Assembly: GCA_963677605.2 (NCBI GenBank) | Contig: CAXXDX010000001.1 | Span: 124,001-188,000 of the forward strand | DNA length: 64,000 nt | Direction of reading: 5' to 3' | Source of the DNA: JAGLOK01 sp963677605 | GTDB taxonomy: Bacteria; Bacillota; Clostridia; Christensenellales; UMGS416 | Shown here: positions 43,104 to 52,500 of the stretch, one piece after another | Numbering within the stretch: the first letter of the stretch is position 1 | How the letters are laid out: each line of letters starts with the position of its first letter | The notes under the pieces: generated by a model | The model's input: the letters and a program-made list of their open reading frames with translations, nothing else | Databases searched by the model: none | What the model was told of the DNA's origin: nothing | Program-made: the position numbers and the translations under genes

Positions 43104-44396
43104 ATGAACTTAAAAGTACTAAAAAACAGAAACCTTCTGCTCGTTGTTCTCGGGCAATTCGTATCCGGATTCGGAACTATGATGCAAAGCTTTGCTTTAT
43201 CTCTTTATGTATTAAGAAGAACAGGCTCGGCCGCCCTTTTTTCATCCGTTTTAGTAGTATCAGTCATACCGCGGATACTTATAACACCTATTGCAGGTGT
43301 TATAACTGATAGGTTCAGCAGAAAAAAAATGATTGTGTTAATGGATTTTGCAAGCTCGCTGACAGTTGGTATTTTTTGTATTGTGTATATTATCACAGGC
43401 GAGCTCAACATGCTTTCCATATATATTCTTGCACTTTTATTGGCAACAATAAGCTCTTTCTTCTCACCTTCTATGGGAGCAATAATTCCCGATATAGTAA
43501 AACGAGAAAATCTGGCTGATGCAAATAGTATAAGAGCTCTGCCTGAATCAATCCTAAGCTTATTGTCCCCGCTTGCTGCAGGCTTATTATTCGGGATATT
43601 TGGTCTGTTGCCCATTATGATAGTAAATGCAATTAGCTTTTTCGCATCAGCAGTCAGCGAAATGTTTATAAAAATAAAAAAAGAAAGCATACTTCACAAA
43701 GACAACAAAGAACCATATATTGAGTCGCTTAAACAAGGACTTCGTTTCATTAAAACATTGCCTGAAATTATTATGATGGTCGGTGTTGCGGTCATTGCAA
43801 ACTTCGCTTTGGCTCCGATATTTTCCGTAGCTTTGCCCATTGTATTACTAAAAGATTTCGGTATATCAGAACAGCTTTACGGAGTATTTAACTCACTTAC
43901 TACAATAGGAATGTTGATTGGTCCAATATTTGCAGCAAGTATCATTAAACGCTATCATTATTCAAAACTTGTTTGGTCTATTTTGGCTTTTAACGGAGTA
44001 TTGAGCTTATTAATAGCCATCTTCTCTTTCAGCGGATTGTTTAGCAGCGTATATATAAATTATGTAGCAATGATAATATTAATTAACATTCTTGTTGTAA
44101 CAATTGTATGGGTCAATCTTGCAATAACCACAGCCTCTCAGCTTCTGGTTCCGAAAGATATGATGGGAAGAGTATCGTCGGTGCTAGGAACATTTTCAAT
44201 GATAGCAATGCCTCTCGGAACCGCTCTAATGGGTTCATTGCTTGAAGTATCAAAAAGCTATACAATAATGGGAATTTACTCACTGTTGCTTATCACAGTA
44301 GGCTTTGCTGCAAAAATTGGATTTGATTCTTTGTCGAAAAAAGGTAAAATGGATATGACACTGGGACTCGAACAGGCAGAAAAAGAGGTAGCATAG
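43104..44396 (+). CDS. MFS efflux transporter
   Basis: This 430-residue protein has 12 predicted helices and the MFS loop 2-3 motif GVITDRFSRKK (about 72-82). It resembles the drug/macrolide-exporter branch of MFS (MefA/DHA-like). GAGGAG precedes the ATG. It lies directly before an ArsR-type HTH gene behind a palindromic operator, so substrate-induced derepression is likely. The substrate is unknown. Confidence 0.87.
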   Translation: MNLKVLKNRNLLLVVLGQFVSGFGTMMQSFALSLYVLRRTGSAALFSSVLVVSVIPRILITPIAGVITDRFSRKKMIVLMDFASSLTVGIFCIVYIITGELNMLSIYILALLLATISSFFSPSMGAIIPDIVKRENLADANSIRALPESILSLLSPLAAGLLFGIFGLLPIMIVNAISFFASAVSEMFIKIKKESILHKDNKEPYIESLKQGLRFIKTLPEIIMMVGVAVIANFALAPIFSVALPIVLLKDFGISEQLYGVFNSLTTIGMLIGPIFAASIIKRYHYSKLVWSILAFNGVLSLLIAIFSFSGLFSSVYINYVAMIILINILVVTIVWVNLAITTASQLLVPKDMMGRVSSVLGTFSMIAMPLGTALMGSLLEVSKSYTIMGIYSLLLITVGFAAKIGFDSLSKKGKMDMTLGLEQAEKEVA

Positions 44397-44398
44397 AC

Positions 44399-45001
44399 AT
44401 GGAAGAAATGAAAGTCAGATATATAACAACTTTAAAAGAAGTAAGAATTATTAATGATCCCTACAGACAGGAGATAATGAAGATTATTGGTACTTCTAAA
44501 AAGCCTCTGACTGCAAAAGAAGTCGCCGTTAAAATGAAAGAGCCTCCTTCAAAGGTTAATTACCATGTTGGTATATTGCACAAACACGACTTTATTGAGC
44601 TAGACCACACAAAAACAATAAACGGCATTATCGCAAAATACTATAAAATGCCGGAGATAAACCTATCTATTCAGCTGGAAGGAAAAAATTCCAAGGAAAA
44701 AGAAGTCTCAGCTATAAGAGATATGATTACAACCACATTTAATTCAGCGCGAGACCTTTTTATAACGCAAGTTGCAAAAGGTTATGAAAAAGAGAAAAAC
44801 AAAAAAACAACTGATAACGATATCGATAAAAACGAACTTAAAGATAACGATATGATGCTTACCAGAAGGGTTTATCTCACTCAAGAAGATATTGCTGAGC
44901 TAATGGATTTTTTCAATAAAGTATCCAATAGAGAAAGTGAAGATGGGAAAATACATAGTATTTTTATTTCTACTGTCGCTCTTGATCAAGAAGACGAGTA
45001 A
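44399..45001 (+). CDS. ArsR-like winged-helix regulator with extended C terminus
   Basis: This 200-residue protein has an N-terminal winged helix (about 10-85; KPLTAKEVAVKMKEPPSKVNYHVGILHKHDFIE region) and a C-terminal helical domain of about 110 residues with a low-complexity lysine/asparagine/aspartate stretch near 130-150. The layout is that of HTH_20/ArsR proteins that dimerise and sense through the C-terminal part, unlike small metal sensors. It starts two bases after the MFS stop and probably represses this operon. Confidence 0.82.
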   Translation: MEEMKVRYITTLKEVRIINDPYRQEIMKIIGTSKKPLTAKEVAVKMKEPPSKVNYHVGILHKHDFIELDHTKTINGIIAKYYKMPEINLSIQLEGKNSKEKEVSAIRDMITTTFNSARDLFITQVAKGYEKEKNKKTTDNDIDKNELKDNDMMLTRRVYLTQEDIAELMDFFNKVSNRESEDGKIHSIFISTVALDQEDE

Positions 45002-45736
45002 TCAATATTCAAATATCTTTTTCAATTTAATCATATACTTATAATCAGTTCTGTCTATATGTATCGGTGTGATTGAAATATATCCGTTTTCATGAGCATA
45101 TGTGTCTGTTCCCTTGGAATGCTCTATTTTTTCCCACGTGCCGCGTGCCCAATATGCTTCGTCTTTCAGTTCAAACTCATGCAAGAACGGTCTCCTTCCC
45201 TGCTGAGTTATTGTAATACCTTTAGTTTTCTTATACTCCTTGCTGGGGAAGTTGACATTAATGATAACTTCCGTAGACAATACTTCATCATTTAATATCT
45301 TTTCAAGAACACAGTTCATGTTGTTCTCAGCTATTTCAAAATGACTAAAATCAGTAGAAAAGGCTATTGAAGGAATACCGCATAATGCGCCTTCCAATGC
45401 ACCTGCAATAGTTCCCGAATAATTTATATCTGTTCCAAGATTCGGGCCGTCATTAATACCGGAAAGAACAATATCTATATCAAGGTTTAATCCGTATAAA
45501 GCAAATTTCACACAATCCGCAGGCTTGCCCTCAAGGCTCCATGCTTTTACTCCATCCATATAATCAGGATGTTTATGAAGCTTCATAGAATCATGAATTG
45601 TAATTGAGTGTGCTGTTGCGCTTTGCTGCGTATGCGGCGCTACAACAAAAACATTTCCGAACTTCTTTGCTTTTTCCGCAAGAATCCTTATCCCTTTAGA
45701 AGCTATACCATCATCGTTTACTACCAGTATATTCAT
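45002..45736 (-). CDS. surE: 5'-nucleotidase SurE
   Basis: This 244-residue phosphatase removes phosphate from nucleoside 5'- or 3'-monophosphates. The metal site NDDGIASKGI (about 7-16) and the second motif VLSGINDGPNLGTDINYSGT (about 90-109) are intact. GAG precedes the ATG. Its stop codon directly abuts the stop codon of the convergent HTH gene, with no terminator between them. Confidence 0.95.
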   Translation of the reverse strand: MNILVVNDDGIASKGIRILAEKAKKFGNVFVVAPHTQQSATAHSITIHDSMKLHKHPDYMDGVKAWSLEGKPADCVKFALYGLNLDIDIVLSGINDGPNLGTDINYSGTIAGALEGALCGIPSIAFSTDFSHFEIAENNMNCVLEKILNDEVLSTEVIINVNFPSKEYKKTKGITITQQGRRPFLHEFELKDEAYWARGTWEKIEHSKGTDTYAHENGYISITPIHIDRTDYKYMIKLKKIFEY

Positions 45737-45771
45737 TTATGCTCTCTTTCAATATCCAATATAAAACATTG

Positions 45772-45797
45772 TCCCACATAAGTAAATGAGGGACAAG
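45772..45797 (-). terminator. Possible terminator after the EAL-CBS-GGDEF gene
   Basis: TTGTCCC and GGGACAA form a 7-bp stem around a 12-base loop, followed on the minus strand by TGTTTTA. The T run is weak. Confidence 0.45.
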
Positions 45798-45844
45798 TCA
45801 ATTAATATAATATCATAATATTTAGCGATTACAAAGTTTTGATA

Positions 45845-47683
45845 TCAATAAATAACATAATGATTGCTCCATACTTCTTTGCACTCTTTTTTCACTTTAG
45901 CAGCAATTCTAGACAATTCATAAATGTCATTAATCTCTTTGTTATCATTATTAACGCAGGCAATAGAAAGCGTTACATTATCAATTTTTTCGATATCGCC
46001 TTTTCTGTTTTTAACTTCCACATATCCGTTTTTATAATCATAAGGACTGTAAAGTTCTGCCGTTTTCCACTCAAAGTCTTTTAAAATACATTCACAAATC
46101 TTTTTAACTTCGTATGTTTTTACACACATCACAAAATCATCGCCGCCGATGTGTCCTAAAAAGCAATTCATGCCCTCTGCGCACCCTTTTGCACTTGTGT
46201 TTAATATCTCGGCAGTCATCTGAATCATTTTATCCCCGTTTTCAAATCCATAGACATCATTATATGCTTTGAAATTGTCAATATCGATGTATAGCACAGT
46301 AAATGGATCTTCTACGGATAAAAGGTTAGTTAACTGCTTTTCAATGTGCAGATTGCCGGGAAGTCCGGAAAGAGGATTTAAGTGCTTAGCATAGTTAATT
46401 TCTATCTCCGTTGTTTTTTCAAGCAGGTCTTTAACGCTTACAACACCATAAAACTCGCTGTTTCTTGTTACAATGATTATGTCATATAGATTCTCATTTT
46501 TCCTGCTCATCGCCATTTTTGACACAGTATCAATAGTTGTATGATAATCCACAATAAGCGGATGATTGTTCATTATAAGCTCAATCGGCCTGTTGAGATA
46601 AAGAGTAAATCCATATTTTGTACCCATTTTAGCAAAGAAAGATTCCTTCATAATAAGTCCGAGCACTCTTTTATCTTCAACAACCGGCAGAGCGTATACA
46701 GAAGAGTTCTCTTCAAACACATTTATTATCTCTCTCCCCAGAACATCTGAAGTAACGGACAGGTTCTTTTTTGCTATATCACCGATTAATACGTTTGAAG
46801 ATTTGCATGAATAAAGCTTATTTTTCTTCGTATTCATATCTTCAATAAGCCCTATAATATTATCTTCTATAGGCACTATGTCTTCCATGGGTTTTTGTAT
46901 GAAGTAACCCTGACCATAATCAATCCCCATTTCAATAAGCGTATCCAGCTCATTCTGTGTTTCTATTCCTTCTGCAATTAGTTTTATATCTGTAACAAGA
47001 CAAAAATCACAAAATGTTTTAATCAATGATTTTTTTAAGCCATCTTTATCAATATCTCGAATGAGGTCCATGTCCAGTTTTATAAAGTGAGGGTGAATCT
47101 CTGAAATAAGCAGAAGTCCCGAATATCCTGACCCTGTGTCATCAATTGCTATTTTATATCCTTCATTCTTATAGTGATCTATTATTGCTCTAAAACTTTT
47201 ATAATCATTAACTGCATTTTTTTCTGTTATCTCAAAAATAATATTATGTGTATCAATATTGTAGTTTTGCAAAAAGTCTTTCGTGAATCCTTTTTTAAAC
47301 TTTTCATCATTTATAATAGCAGGATCGACATTCAAAAATATAAAAGAATTCTTAATCTCTTCAGATGCATTTTCCAGAGCTTTCAGCCTGCATAAAAGCT
47401 CTACTTCCCAAAGTTTGTCATATATTCTTGCAACATCGAATAAACGTGCCGGGCTTTCCAACACAGAATCATGAGGGCCCCGGCTTAAAGCTTCATATCC
47501 CAACACGTTTGCATCTTTAAGCGAAACAATAGGCTGAAAAACAGTCCTTATATTACCTTCATTTAATATATTCATTAACTCAGCACCTAAACTTTCCCTG
47601 CCTGTATGTTTTGAATCATTTATGTCATCACTCATATTAAGAAAAAAATCATATGAAGCAATTGACTCTGACACTAATCCCAT
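45845..47683 (-). CDS. EAL-CBS-GGDEF cyclic-di-GMP signalling protein
   Basis: This 612-residue soluble protein has domains in the order EAL phosphodiesterase (about 33-275; EALSRGP, ITEKN, DDTGSGYS, KLDMDL, AEGIET), a pair of CBS domains (about 290-420) and GGDEF (about 435-605). The GGDEF motif is GGDDF, a conservative change at the fourth position. The EAL residues look intact, so c-di-GMP hydrolysis is the likely main activity; cyclase activity is uncertain. CBS pairs usually bind adenine nucleotides, which suggests coupling to energy state. AAAGG precedes the ATG. Confidence 0.92.
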   Translation of the reverse strand: MGLVSESIASYDFFLNMSDDINDSKHTGRESLGAELMNILNEGNIRTVFQPIVSLKDANVLGYEALSRGPHDSVLESPARLFDVARIYDKLWEVELLCRLKALENASEEIKNSFIFLNVDPAIINDEKFKKGFTKDFLQNYNIDTHNIIFEITEKNAVNDYKSFRAIIDHYKNEGYKIAIDDTGSGYSGLLLISEIHPHFIKLDMDLIRDIDKDGLKKSLIKTFCDFCLVTDIKLIAEGIETQNELDTLIEMGIDYGQGYFIQKPMEDIVPIEDNIIGLIEDMNTKKNKLYSCKSSNVLIGDIAKKNLSVTSDVLGREIINVFEENSSVYALPVVEDKRVLGLIMKESFFAKMGTKYGFTLYLNRPIELIMNNHPLIVDYHTTIDTVSKMAMSRKNENLYDIIIVTRNSEFYGVVSVKDLLEKTTEIEINYAKHLNPLSGLPGNLHIEKQLTNLLSVEDPFTVLYIDIDNFKAYNDVYGFENGDKMIQMTAEILNTSAKGCAEGMNCFLGHIGGDDFVMCVKTYEVKKICECILKDFEWKTAELYSPYDYKNGYVEVKNRKGDIEKIDNVTLSIACVNNDNKEINDIYELSRIAAKVKKECKEVWSNHYVIY

Positions 47684-47790
47684 AATAAATCCTTTCTTTT
47701 AAGGTATTATAATAGGCTACTATTATATAAAATTCCTATCTATGTTAACTGAGTGTAATTTATAACTGTGAAAAATAAGCTATTACAGGA

Positions 47791-47829
47791 ATAAAAAAGC
47801 GATGAGGATAAATACTCACCGCTTTTTTT
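47791..47829 (-). terminator. Terminator of the Fe-S/MinD operon
   Basis: On the minus strand GCGGTGAG pairs with CTCATCGC (one G-T pair), flanked by A and T runs, directly after mrp. Confidence 0.85.
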
Positions 47830-47850
47830 ACTATTTATAATAAGATAAAG

Positions 47851-48681
47851 CTATTCTGTTTTTTCAATTTTTTCTGCAATATTGTCAAAATAATCAAAGT
47901 TTAATATCTCAATTAAACCTTTGTCGCATGCTGCCGCAACTTTTGGGTCAATAGGCATTTTGCTTACTGTATCGATTTTGTACTGCTTTGCAATATCCTC
48001 TATTTTGCTTTCTCCAAAAACACTGTGTGACTTCCCACAGTCAGGGCATTCAAAGTATGACATATTCTCTACTATTCCAAGTACAGGAACATTCATAATT
48101 TCAGCCATCTTAACGGCTTTCTCCACTATCATTGACACAAGTTCCTGCGGTGAAGTTACCACGATTATTCCTTTAATCGGAAGCGATTGAAATACAGTCA
48201 GTGCAACATCTCCTGTTCCGGGAGGCATATCAACAAACATATAGTCAACATCTCCCCAAACAACATCAGTCCAAAACTGTTTTACAGTTCCTGCTATAAT
48301 AGGTCCGCGCCAGACAACTGGATCTGTATCGTTTTCAAGCAAAAGATTAACCGACATAATGTCTACTCCGGTTTTGCTTGAAACAGGTAAAAGTCCTTGA
48401 GCATCAGCTCTGGCTTTTTCTTTTATACCAAAAGATTTCGGTATGGAAGGGCCAGTTATATCCGCATCCAAAATAGCCGTTTTATGCCTTCTTCTGTTCA
48501 TAAGAACAGCCATCATAGAAGTAACAAGCGACTTTCCGACTCCACCTTTTCCGCTCACGATTCCAATTACATTTTTAACATTGCTAAACTGATTCTGGTC
48601 TAACAAAAAACTCTGCGGTTCTGTTCTTTCGCTGCAGCTTTCTCCGCAGCTGCTGCAGTCATTACTACAATTTTCACTCAT
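47851..48681 (-). CDS. mrp: Mrp/NBP35-family Fe-S carrier ATPase
   Basis: This 276-residue P-loop ATPase has Walker A GKGGVGKS (about 44-51) and the C-terminal CxxC in YFECPDCG that carries a bridging 4Fe-4S cluster. The N-terminal 20 residues hold five cysteines (CSNDCSSCGESC), as in NBP35-type members. It assembles or transfers Fe-S clusters to apoproteins. It ends the operon that starts at the DUF134 gene, 21 bases after a NifX-like gene. Confidence 0.92.
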   Translation of the reverse strand: MSENCSNDCSSCGESCSERTEPQSFLLDQNQFSNVKNVIGIVSGKGGVGKSLVTSMMAVLMNRRRHKTAILDADITGPSIPKSFGIKEKARADAQGLLPVSSKTGVDIMSVNLLLENDTDPVVWRGPIIAGTVKQFWTDVVWGDVDYMFVDMPPGTGDVALTVFQSLPIKGIIVVTSPQELVSMIVEKAVKMAEIMNVPVLGIVENMSYFECPDCGKSHSVFGESKIEDIAKQYKIDTVSKMPIDPKVAAACDKGLIEILNFDYFDNIAEKIEKTE

Positions 48682-48702
48682 TTATTTATATCCTCTTTAT
48701 TA

Positions 48703-49041
48703 TTAATGATCACACATATTTGCGCCTGTCGTAAGGCTTCCGTTAAGATAGTCTTCTATAAGCTCCTGCGGGCTTTTCATCTGCGCTCCGGTAATTACAT
48801 CCACACCGTTTTGGTTAAACAGGTTCTGAGCACGAACTCCCATGCCTCCTGCGATTATTAAATCCGCATTTTTTTCTCCAAGCCACTTCGGCAGGAGTCC
48901 CGGCTCATGAGGCGGCGGTGTAAGCTTTTCTACATTCTTAATGATTTTGGCTTCTTTGTCAACCTCAAATAGGTAAAACTTCTCGCAATGCCCGAAATGC
49001 GGGCACATCATATCACTGGCTGTCGGTACTGCAATTTTCAT
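48703..49041 (-). CDS. NifX/NifB-type cofactor-binding protein
   Basis: This 112-residue protein has the dinitrogenase FeMo-cofactor-biosynthesis fold: MKIAVPTASDMMCPHFGHCEKF at the N terminus region and ADLIIAGGMGVRAQNLFNQNGV centrally. Such single-domain proteins bind iron-sulfur or molybdenum clusters. A His/Cys-containing C terminus (NMCDH) may contact metal. No nif genes are present, so the cargo is probably another cluster handled by this operon. Confidence 0.87.
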   Translation of the reverse strand: MKIAVPTASDMMCPHFGHCEKFYLFEVDKEAKIIKNVEKLTPPPHEPGLLPKWLGEKNADLIIAGGMGVRAQNLFNQNGVDVITGAQMKSPQELIEDYLNGSLTTGANMCDH

Positions 49042-49053
49042 ATTATTTCTCCT

Positions 49054-49542
49054 TTAAAGTAATTTTATATTTGAAAAATCTATTTTGTTATCATTGTCTA
49101 AAAACTCTTCATCTGTATGAACAGCCTTCACATTTGCGATGAACATTTCATGAGAACCGGTTACAACAGAATCCACGATTTCGCACTCAATATTTACAGG
49201 ACAGTCGGTTAATAAAGGAGCGTTGACTTCTTTTCCGTCTGCAAATTTAAGATCAAGCTCTTTAAACTTGTCCATATCTCTTCCGCTTTTCGATCCGATA
49301 ACGTCATATTCCTTTTTGAAGTTTTCTCCCGGAAGATTGATTACAAAGCATCCGCTTTCTTTAATCATATTGTAAGAAAATCTGCTTGGTACAATCCCCA
49401 CCATTGCCATAGGAGGGTCATAACTGCAGTTGCAGCAATATGCAACAACAAGTGCATTGTTTCTTCCATCTAGTCCTCTGCATGAAACCACAACATTTGG
49501 TTTCGGCATAACATACGTTCCCATTTCAGCTTGCTTTTTCAT
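49054..49542 (-). CDS. Flavin reductase-like FMN-binding protein
   Basis: This 162-residue protein has the flavoredoxin/flavin-reductase fold: MPKPNVVVSCRG, AYCCNCSYDPPMAMVGI, KESGCFVINLP and VTGSHEMFIANV. It probably binds FMN and moves electrons. The ATG at 49542 has GGAG six bases upstream; an ATG five codons earlier overlaps the end of the preceding gene and is less likely. It stands between two ATPases and a NifX-like gene, suggesting a redox step in the same system. Confidence 0.85.
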   Translation of the reverse strand: MKKQAEMGTYVMPKPNVVVSCRGLDGRNNALVVAYCCNCSYDPPMAMVGIVPSRFSYNMIKESGCFVINLPGENFKKEYDVIGSKSGRDMDKFKELDLKFADGKEVNAPLLTDCPVNIECEIVDSVVTGSHEMFIANVKAVHTDEEFLDNDNKIDFSNIKLL

Positions 49543-49543
49543 A

Positions 49544-50425
49544 CTATTCTCCTTCATTTATTTCTTTGACTAATTCATTATACAAATCTAACAATGCACT
49601 TTTCGCTGCACTGTCTTCTGTCTCAATAACAGTTTTTTTTGCTATCTGTGCTTTTGTAAAAGCTTTATCGTAAGGTATTTTACCTAGCACTTTAATGCCT
49701 CTTTCCTGTGCAATACTTTCTATCTGACATGCAACATCTTCATTTATGTCACATTTATTTATGCACACAAACATTTTCACCCCAAAGTGTTTTGCTAAAG
49801 TCATCACGCGCTCCATGTCGTGCATTCCCGAAAGCGTTGGTTCGGTTACAATAAGAACATAATTAACTCCAGTCATAGAAGCTATTACTGGGCACCCTAT
49901 CCCGGGAGGACCGTCAATAATAACAGTCTCTATTTCGCTGTCCTGAGCAGTCATTTTTGCATTAAAGCGCACTTCACTTACAAGCTTACCGGAGTTTTCC
50001 GCAGCAGCCTTAAGCTTTGCATACACCATCGGTCCATATCTGGTTTCTGAAAAAAACCATTGCCCGCAAAGACTATCTTCAAAGTCAATAGCATTTCGTT
50101 TGCACGTCCATGCACAGACTCCGCATCCTTCACAGGCAATAGCATCAATATAAACTCTTCCTTCTTCATCTTTTTTAATTGAGTCAAACCTGCATACATC
50201 AATGCATCTGCCACAGTTTGTGCAGTCATTTTGACGTATTTTAGCTTCATGGCCACTTATGAAGTCGTAGGTTTTAAGGATGTTAGGCTCAAAAATAAGA
50301 TGAAGATCGGAAGCGTCCACGTCGCAGTCTGCAAGCACCGCATTTTCAAACATTGAAGCTAAAGCCGCTGTAATGCTTGTTTTGCCTGTGCCTCCTTTTC
50401 CGCTAACTATTAGTATCTCTTTCAT
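49544..50425 (-). CDS. MinD-superfamily ATPase with inserted ferredoxin domain
   Basis: This 293-residue protein has deviant Walker A GKGGTGKTS (about 8-16), then two inserted 4Fe-4S motifs (about 68-110: CTNCGRCIDVC and CEGCGVCAWTC) and the MinD-type switch IDGPPGIGCP. It is one of a tandem pair typical of archaea and Clostridia. The family is linked to Fe-S or metal-cofactor assembly, but the target is unknown. It overlaps the upstream paralogue by four bases. Confidence 0.93.
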   Translation of the reverse strand: MKEILIVSGKGGTGKTSITAALASMFENAVLADCDVDASDLHLIFEPNILKTYDFISGHEAKIRQNDCTNCGRCIDVCRFDSIKKDEEGRVYIDAIACEGCGVCAWTCKRNAIDFEDSLCGQWFFSETRYGPMVYAKLKAAAENSGKLVSEVRFNAKMTAQDSEIETVIIDGPPGIGCPVIASMTGVNYVLIVTEPTLSGMHDMERVMTLAKHFGVKMFVCINKCDINEDVACQIESIAQERGIKVLGKIPYDKAFTKAQIAKKTVIETEDSAAKSALLDLYNELVKEINEGE

Positions 50426-51258
50426 TTTGCACTCCTTATAATCGTGCTTAACACGTCATTGAGTACATCTTTTATTTCCAGTAAGACATTTATAATGCTC
50501 TCACCGCGGGAATACGCCTTTGCAATCTCAATATTCTCAGGAATCATAAGTAAAATATCAATTTCCTCTTTTTTGCAATACTCTTCAACACCAACATCTC
50601 CTGTATCACATCTGTTTATTATTACTCCATATGGAATGTCAAGCTGTCTTACTACATCCACTGCAAGTTTTAAATCATTTAATCCAAAAGGAGTTGCTTC
50701 AGTTACAAGCACTATATAGTTGCTTCCGTTCATTGCAGTTACAGCAGGGCACGCTGTTCCGGGAGGCGAGTCAATTATAGTAATTCCGTTTATGTCAGAT
50801 TTCTTTTTAACCGCTCTTATAATTGGAGGCACAAGCGCACGACCAACATCAATTTTACCCTCATAAAATGAAATATTGCCGGACTTCCCACCCGTAAGTT
50901 TTCCAATAGCACTCTCTTTTTCATATATAGCGTTACTGGGACAAGCAAGAATACATCCGCCGCAGCTGTGGCACAGTTCATCAAATATCATTGCCTCTTT
51001 TGTAAGAACTGCAATCGCATTAAACTCACAAACATTTGAGCATTCTCCGCATAAAGTGCATTTATCAGTATCAATAACAGGAATTTTAATGTTCACATCT
51101 TCAGAAACAGTATTCAGAGCTTTTAAAAAAATATTTGCGTTCGGCTCTTCCACATCACAGTCCAAAAATGTTATATCTTTGCCGTAAGCCTGTGCTAATG
51201 CTACTGAAATCGTAGTTTTTCCTGTTCCTCCCTTTCCGGAAGCTACAGCAATAATCAT
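50422..51258 (-). CDS. MinD-superfamily ATPase with inserted ferredoxin domain
   Basis: This 278-residue paralogue of the next gene has Walker A GKGGTGKTT (about 8-16), 4Fe-4S motifs CTLCGECSNVC and CHSCGGCILAC (about 67-105) and switch IIDSPPGTACP. The tandem pair overlaps by ATGA, so the two subunits are probably made in equal amounts and may form a heterodimer. It also overlaps the DUF89 gene by four bases. Confidence 0.93.
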   Translation of the reverse strand: MIIAVASGKGGTGKTTISVALAQAYGKDITFLDCDVEEPNANIFLKALNTVSEDVNIKIPVIDTDKCTLCGECSNVCEFNAIAVLTKEAMIFDELCHSCGGCILACPSNAIYEKESAIGKLTGGKSGNISFYEGKIDVGRALVPPIIRAVKKKSDINGITIIDSPPGTACPAVTAMNGSNYIVLVTEATPFGLNDLKLAVDVVRQLDIPYGVIINRCDTGDVGVEEYCKKEEIDILLMIPENIEIAKAYSRGESIINVLLEIKDVLNDVLSTIIRSAK

Positions 51259-52136
51259 TTAATATCTCCTTTTGTTAAAGCATTACTAGGAGCTGCAATC
51301 CAGTCTCCGACTTCATAACCGTATCTTTTAGCTATAACCCTACACTTCATCTGAGTTAAGAAATATATTTTTCTTTTTTCATCATTAAGTGTTTCAAAGT
51401 TCGCCTGTCCTTTGGCTATAACTACATCCGCTTTATCATATAAGTCTAAAAAATTCTTTGAGCACTGACTAAGCAGAGTACCCGGAGCATCAGTTCCGTT
51501 TGATATAATTTGCGCCAAATCATTAATTCCGGCTGAAACTGCATCTTCATATACTGCATCATTTATTATCGGCGATTCTTTAACTACGTAATATACATCA
51601 GCTTTAGTATTGAAATTTTCAATCAATATTTTATCAAAAACAGTTTCTCCTGCATTATCGCCTAATATCAGTATTGTTTCAGCGTCAAGAATATCTTTTT
51701 CAAGCTGTGTAATATAATATTCATCCAACTGCTTGTTCATCGCTGTGTCAAACGACTGCTGAATTCTGTCTTCATCCCATGAAGAAATTAGAGCAAAATC
51801 CAGTATGTTTCCTGCTATTGCAAACTTCACAGCATTTAAAAACGGTTTGTGTGAAGATCCTATCTTGAGCTTAATATCACCTGAAAGTCCAAGTGCGCAT
51901 TCATCAGACATCTTTTTAATCTCTGAATAAGGATCCTTGCAGTCCGTTTCGCTTCTTATAATCCTATGAATTATCTGTCCCATTTCGGGCGGAGAAAGAT
52001 TCAAGTCAAACTCCGATGCTTCTTTAAGCACACTTTTTAATACTCGGTGTATTAAAATTTCATCATCTGTTACCTGTTTAAGGGCGTCCAATGCTTGTCT
52101 TACAAAACACGGAATACATTCCAGCTGTGATTTCAT
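51255..52136 (-). CDS. DUF89/ARMT1-like metal-dependent phosphatase
   Basis: This 293-residue protein has the DUF89 core: an N-terminal CIPCF cysteine motif (about 7-11), the metal-binding ILGDNAGETVFD (about 155-166) and later KGQANFETL. DUF89 proteins of this type are metal-dependent damage-control phosphatases acting on phosphometabolites. An upstream start would overlap the previous gene; the ATG at 52136 lies one base after that gene's TAG. Its place among cofactor-assembly ATPases is the main hint to function. Confidence 0.85.
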   Translation of the reverse strand: MKSQLECIPCFVRQALDALKQVTDDEILIHRVLKSVLKEASEFDLNLSPPEMGQIIHRIIRSETDCKDPYSEIKKMSDECALGLSGDIKLKIGSSHKPFLNAVKFAIAGNILDFALISSWDEDRIQQSFDTAMNKQLDEYYITQLEKDILDAETILILGDNAGETVFDKILIENFNTKADVYYVVKESPIINDAVYEDAVSAGINDLAQIISNGTDAPGTLLSQCSKNFLDLYDKADVVIAKGQANFETLNDEKRKIYFLTQMKCRVIAKRYGYEVGDWIAAPSNALTKGDIK

Positions 52137-52137
52137 G

Positions 52138-52500
52138 CTATACCCAATGACCTTCTCTGTTTGCTTCCGCCATAACCTCAAGCTCTCCTTTAAGATAAGA
52201 TTCTAAATTTTCTCCAACGGTAGCCTTCTTGCCAGTATATATTTTCACACCCGATCCACAAAGAACCTTGTGTGCTTTTGGACCTAAATTCATTGTTATA
52301 ACAAGATCAGCTCCCGCTTTAATAATATTCTGAGCCGACTGAATCCCTGCTCCTTGAGCAGCACTCAGGTTTTGTGTATTTTCAACAACAGTAAATTCTT
52401 TTGAGTTAGAGTCAACAATTACAAAGTTTTTAGTCCTCCCAAATGATCCGTTTATCATTGAATCCATATTATTTCCTTCATTAGGTATTGCTATTTTCAT
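52138..52500 (-). CDS. NifX/NifB-type cofactor-binding protein
   Basis: This 120-residue second NifX-like protein of the operon has MKIAIPNEGNNMDS, SFGRTKNFVIVD and AGADLVITMNLGPKAHKVL. It lacks the cysteine/histidine start region of the other copy, so the two may bind different ligands or forms. The ATG at 52500 has GGAGG six bases upstream (an adjacent ATG at 52503 is equally near). It overlaps the DUF134 gene by 20 bases. Confidence 0.85.
   Translation of the reverse strand: MKIAIPNEGNNMDSMINGSFGRTKNFVIVDSNSKEFTVVENTQNLSAAQGAGIQSAQNIIKAGADLVITMNLGPKAHKVLCGSGVKIYTGKKATVGENLESYLKGELEVMAEANREGHWV

Noticed and set aside
47851..52500. Nitrogenase-related gene cluster
   Set aside because: NifX-like and Mrp-like proteins are present, but no nifH, nifD, nifK or nifB-type radical SAM gene is in the window.
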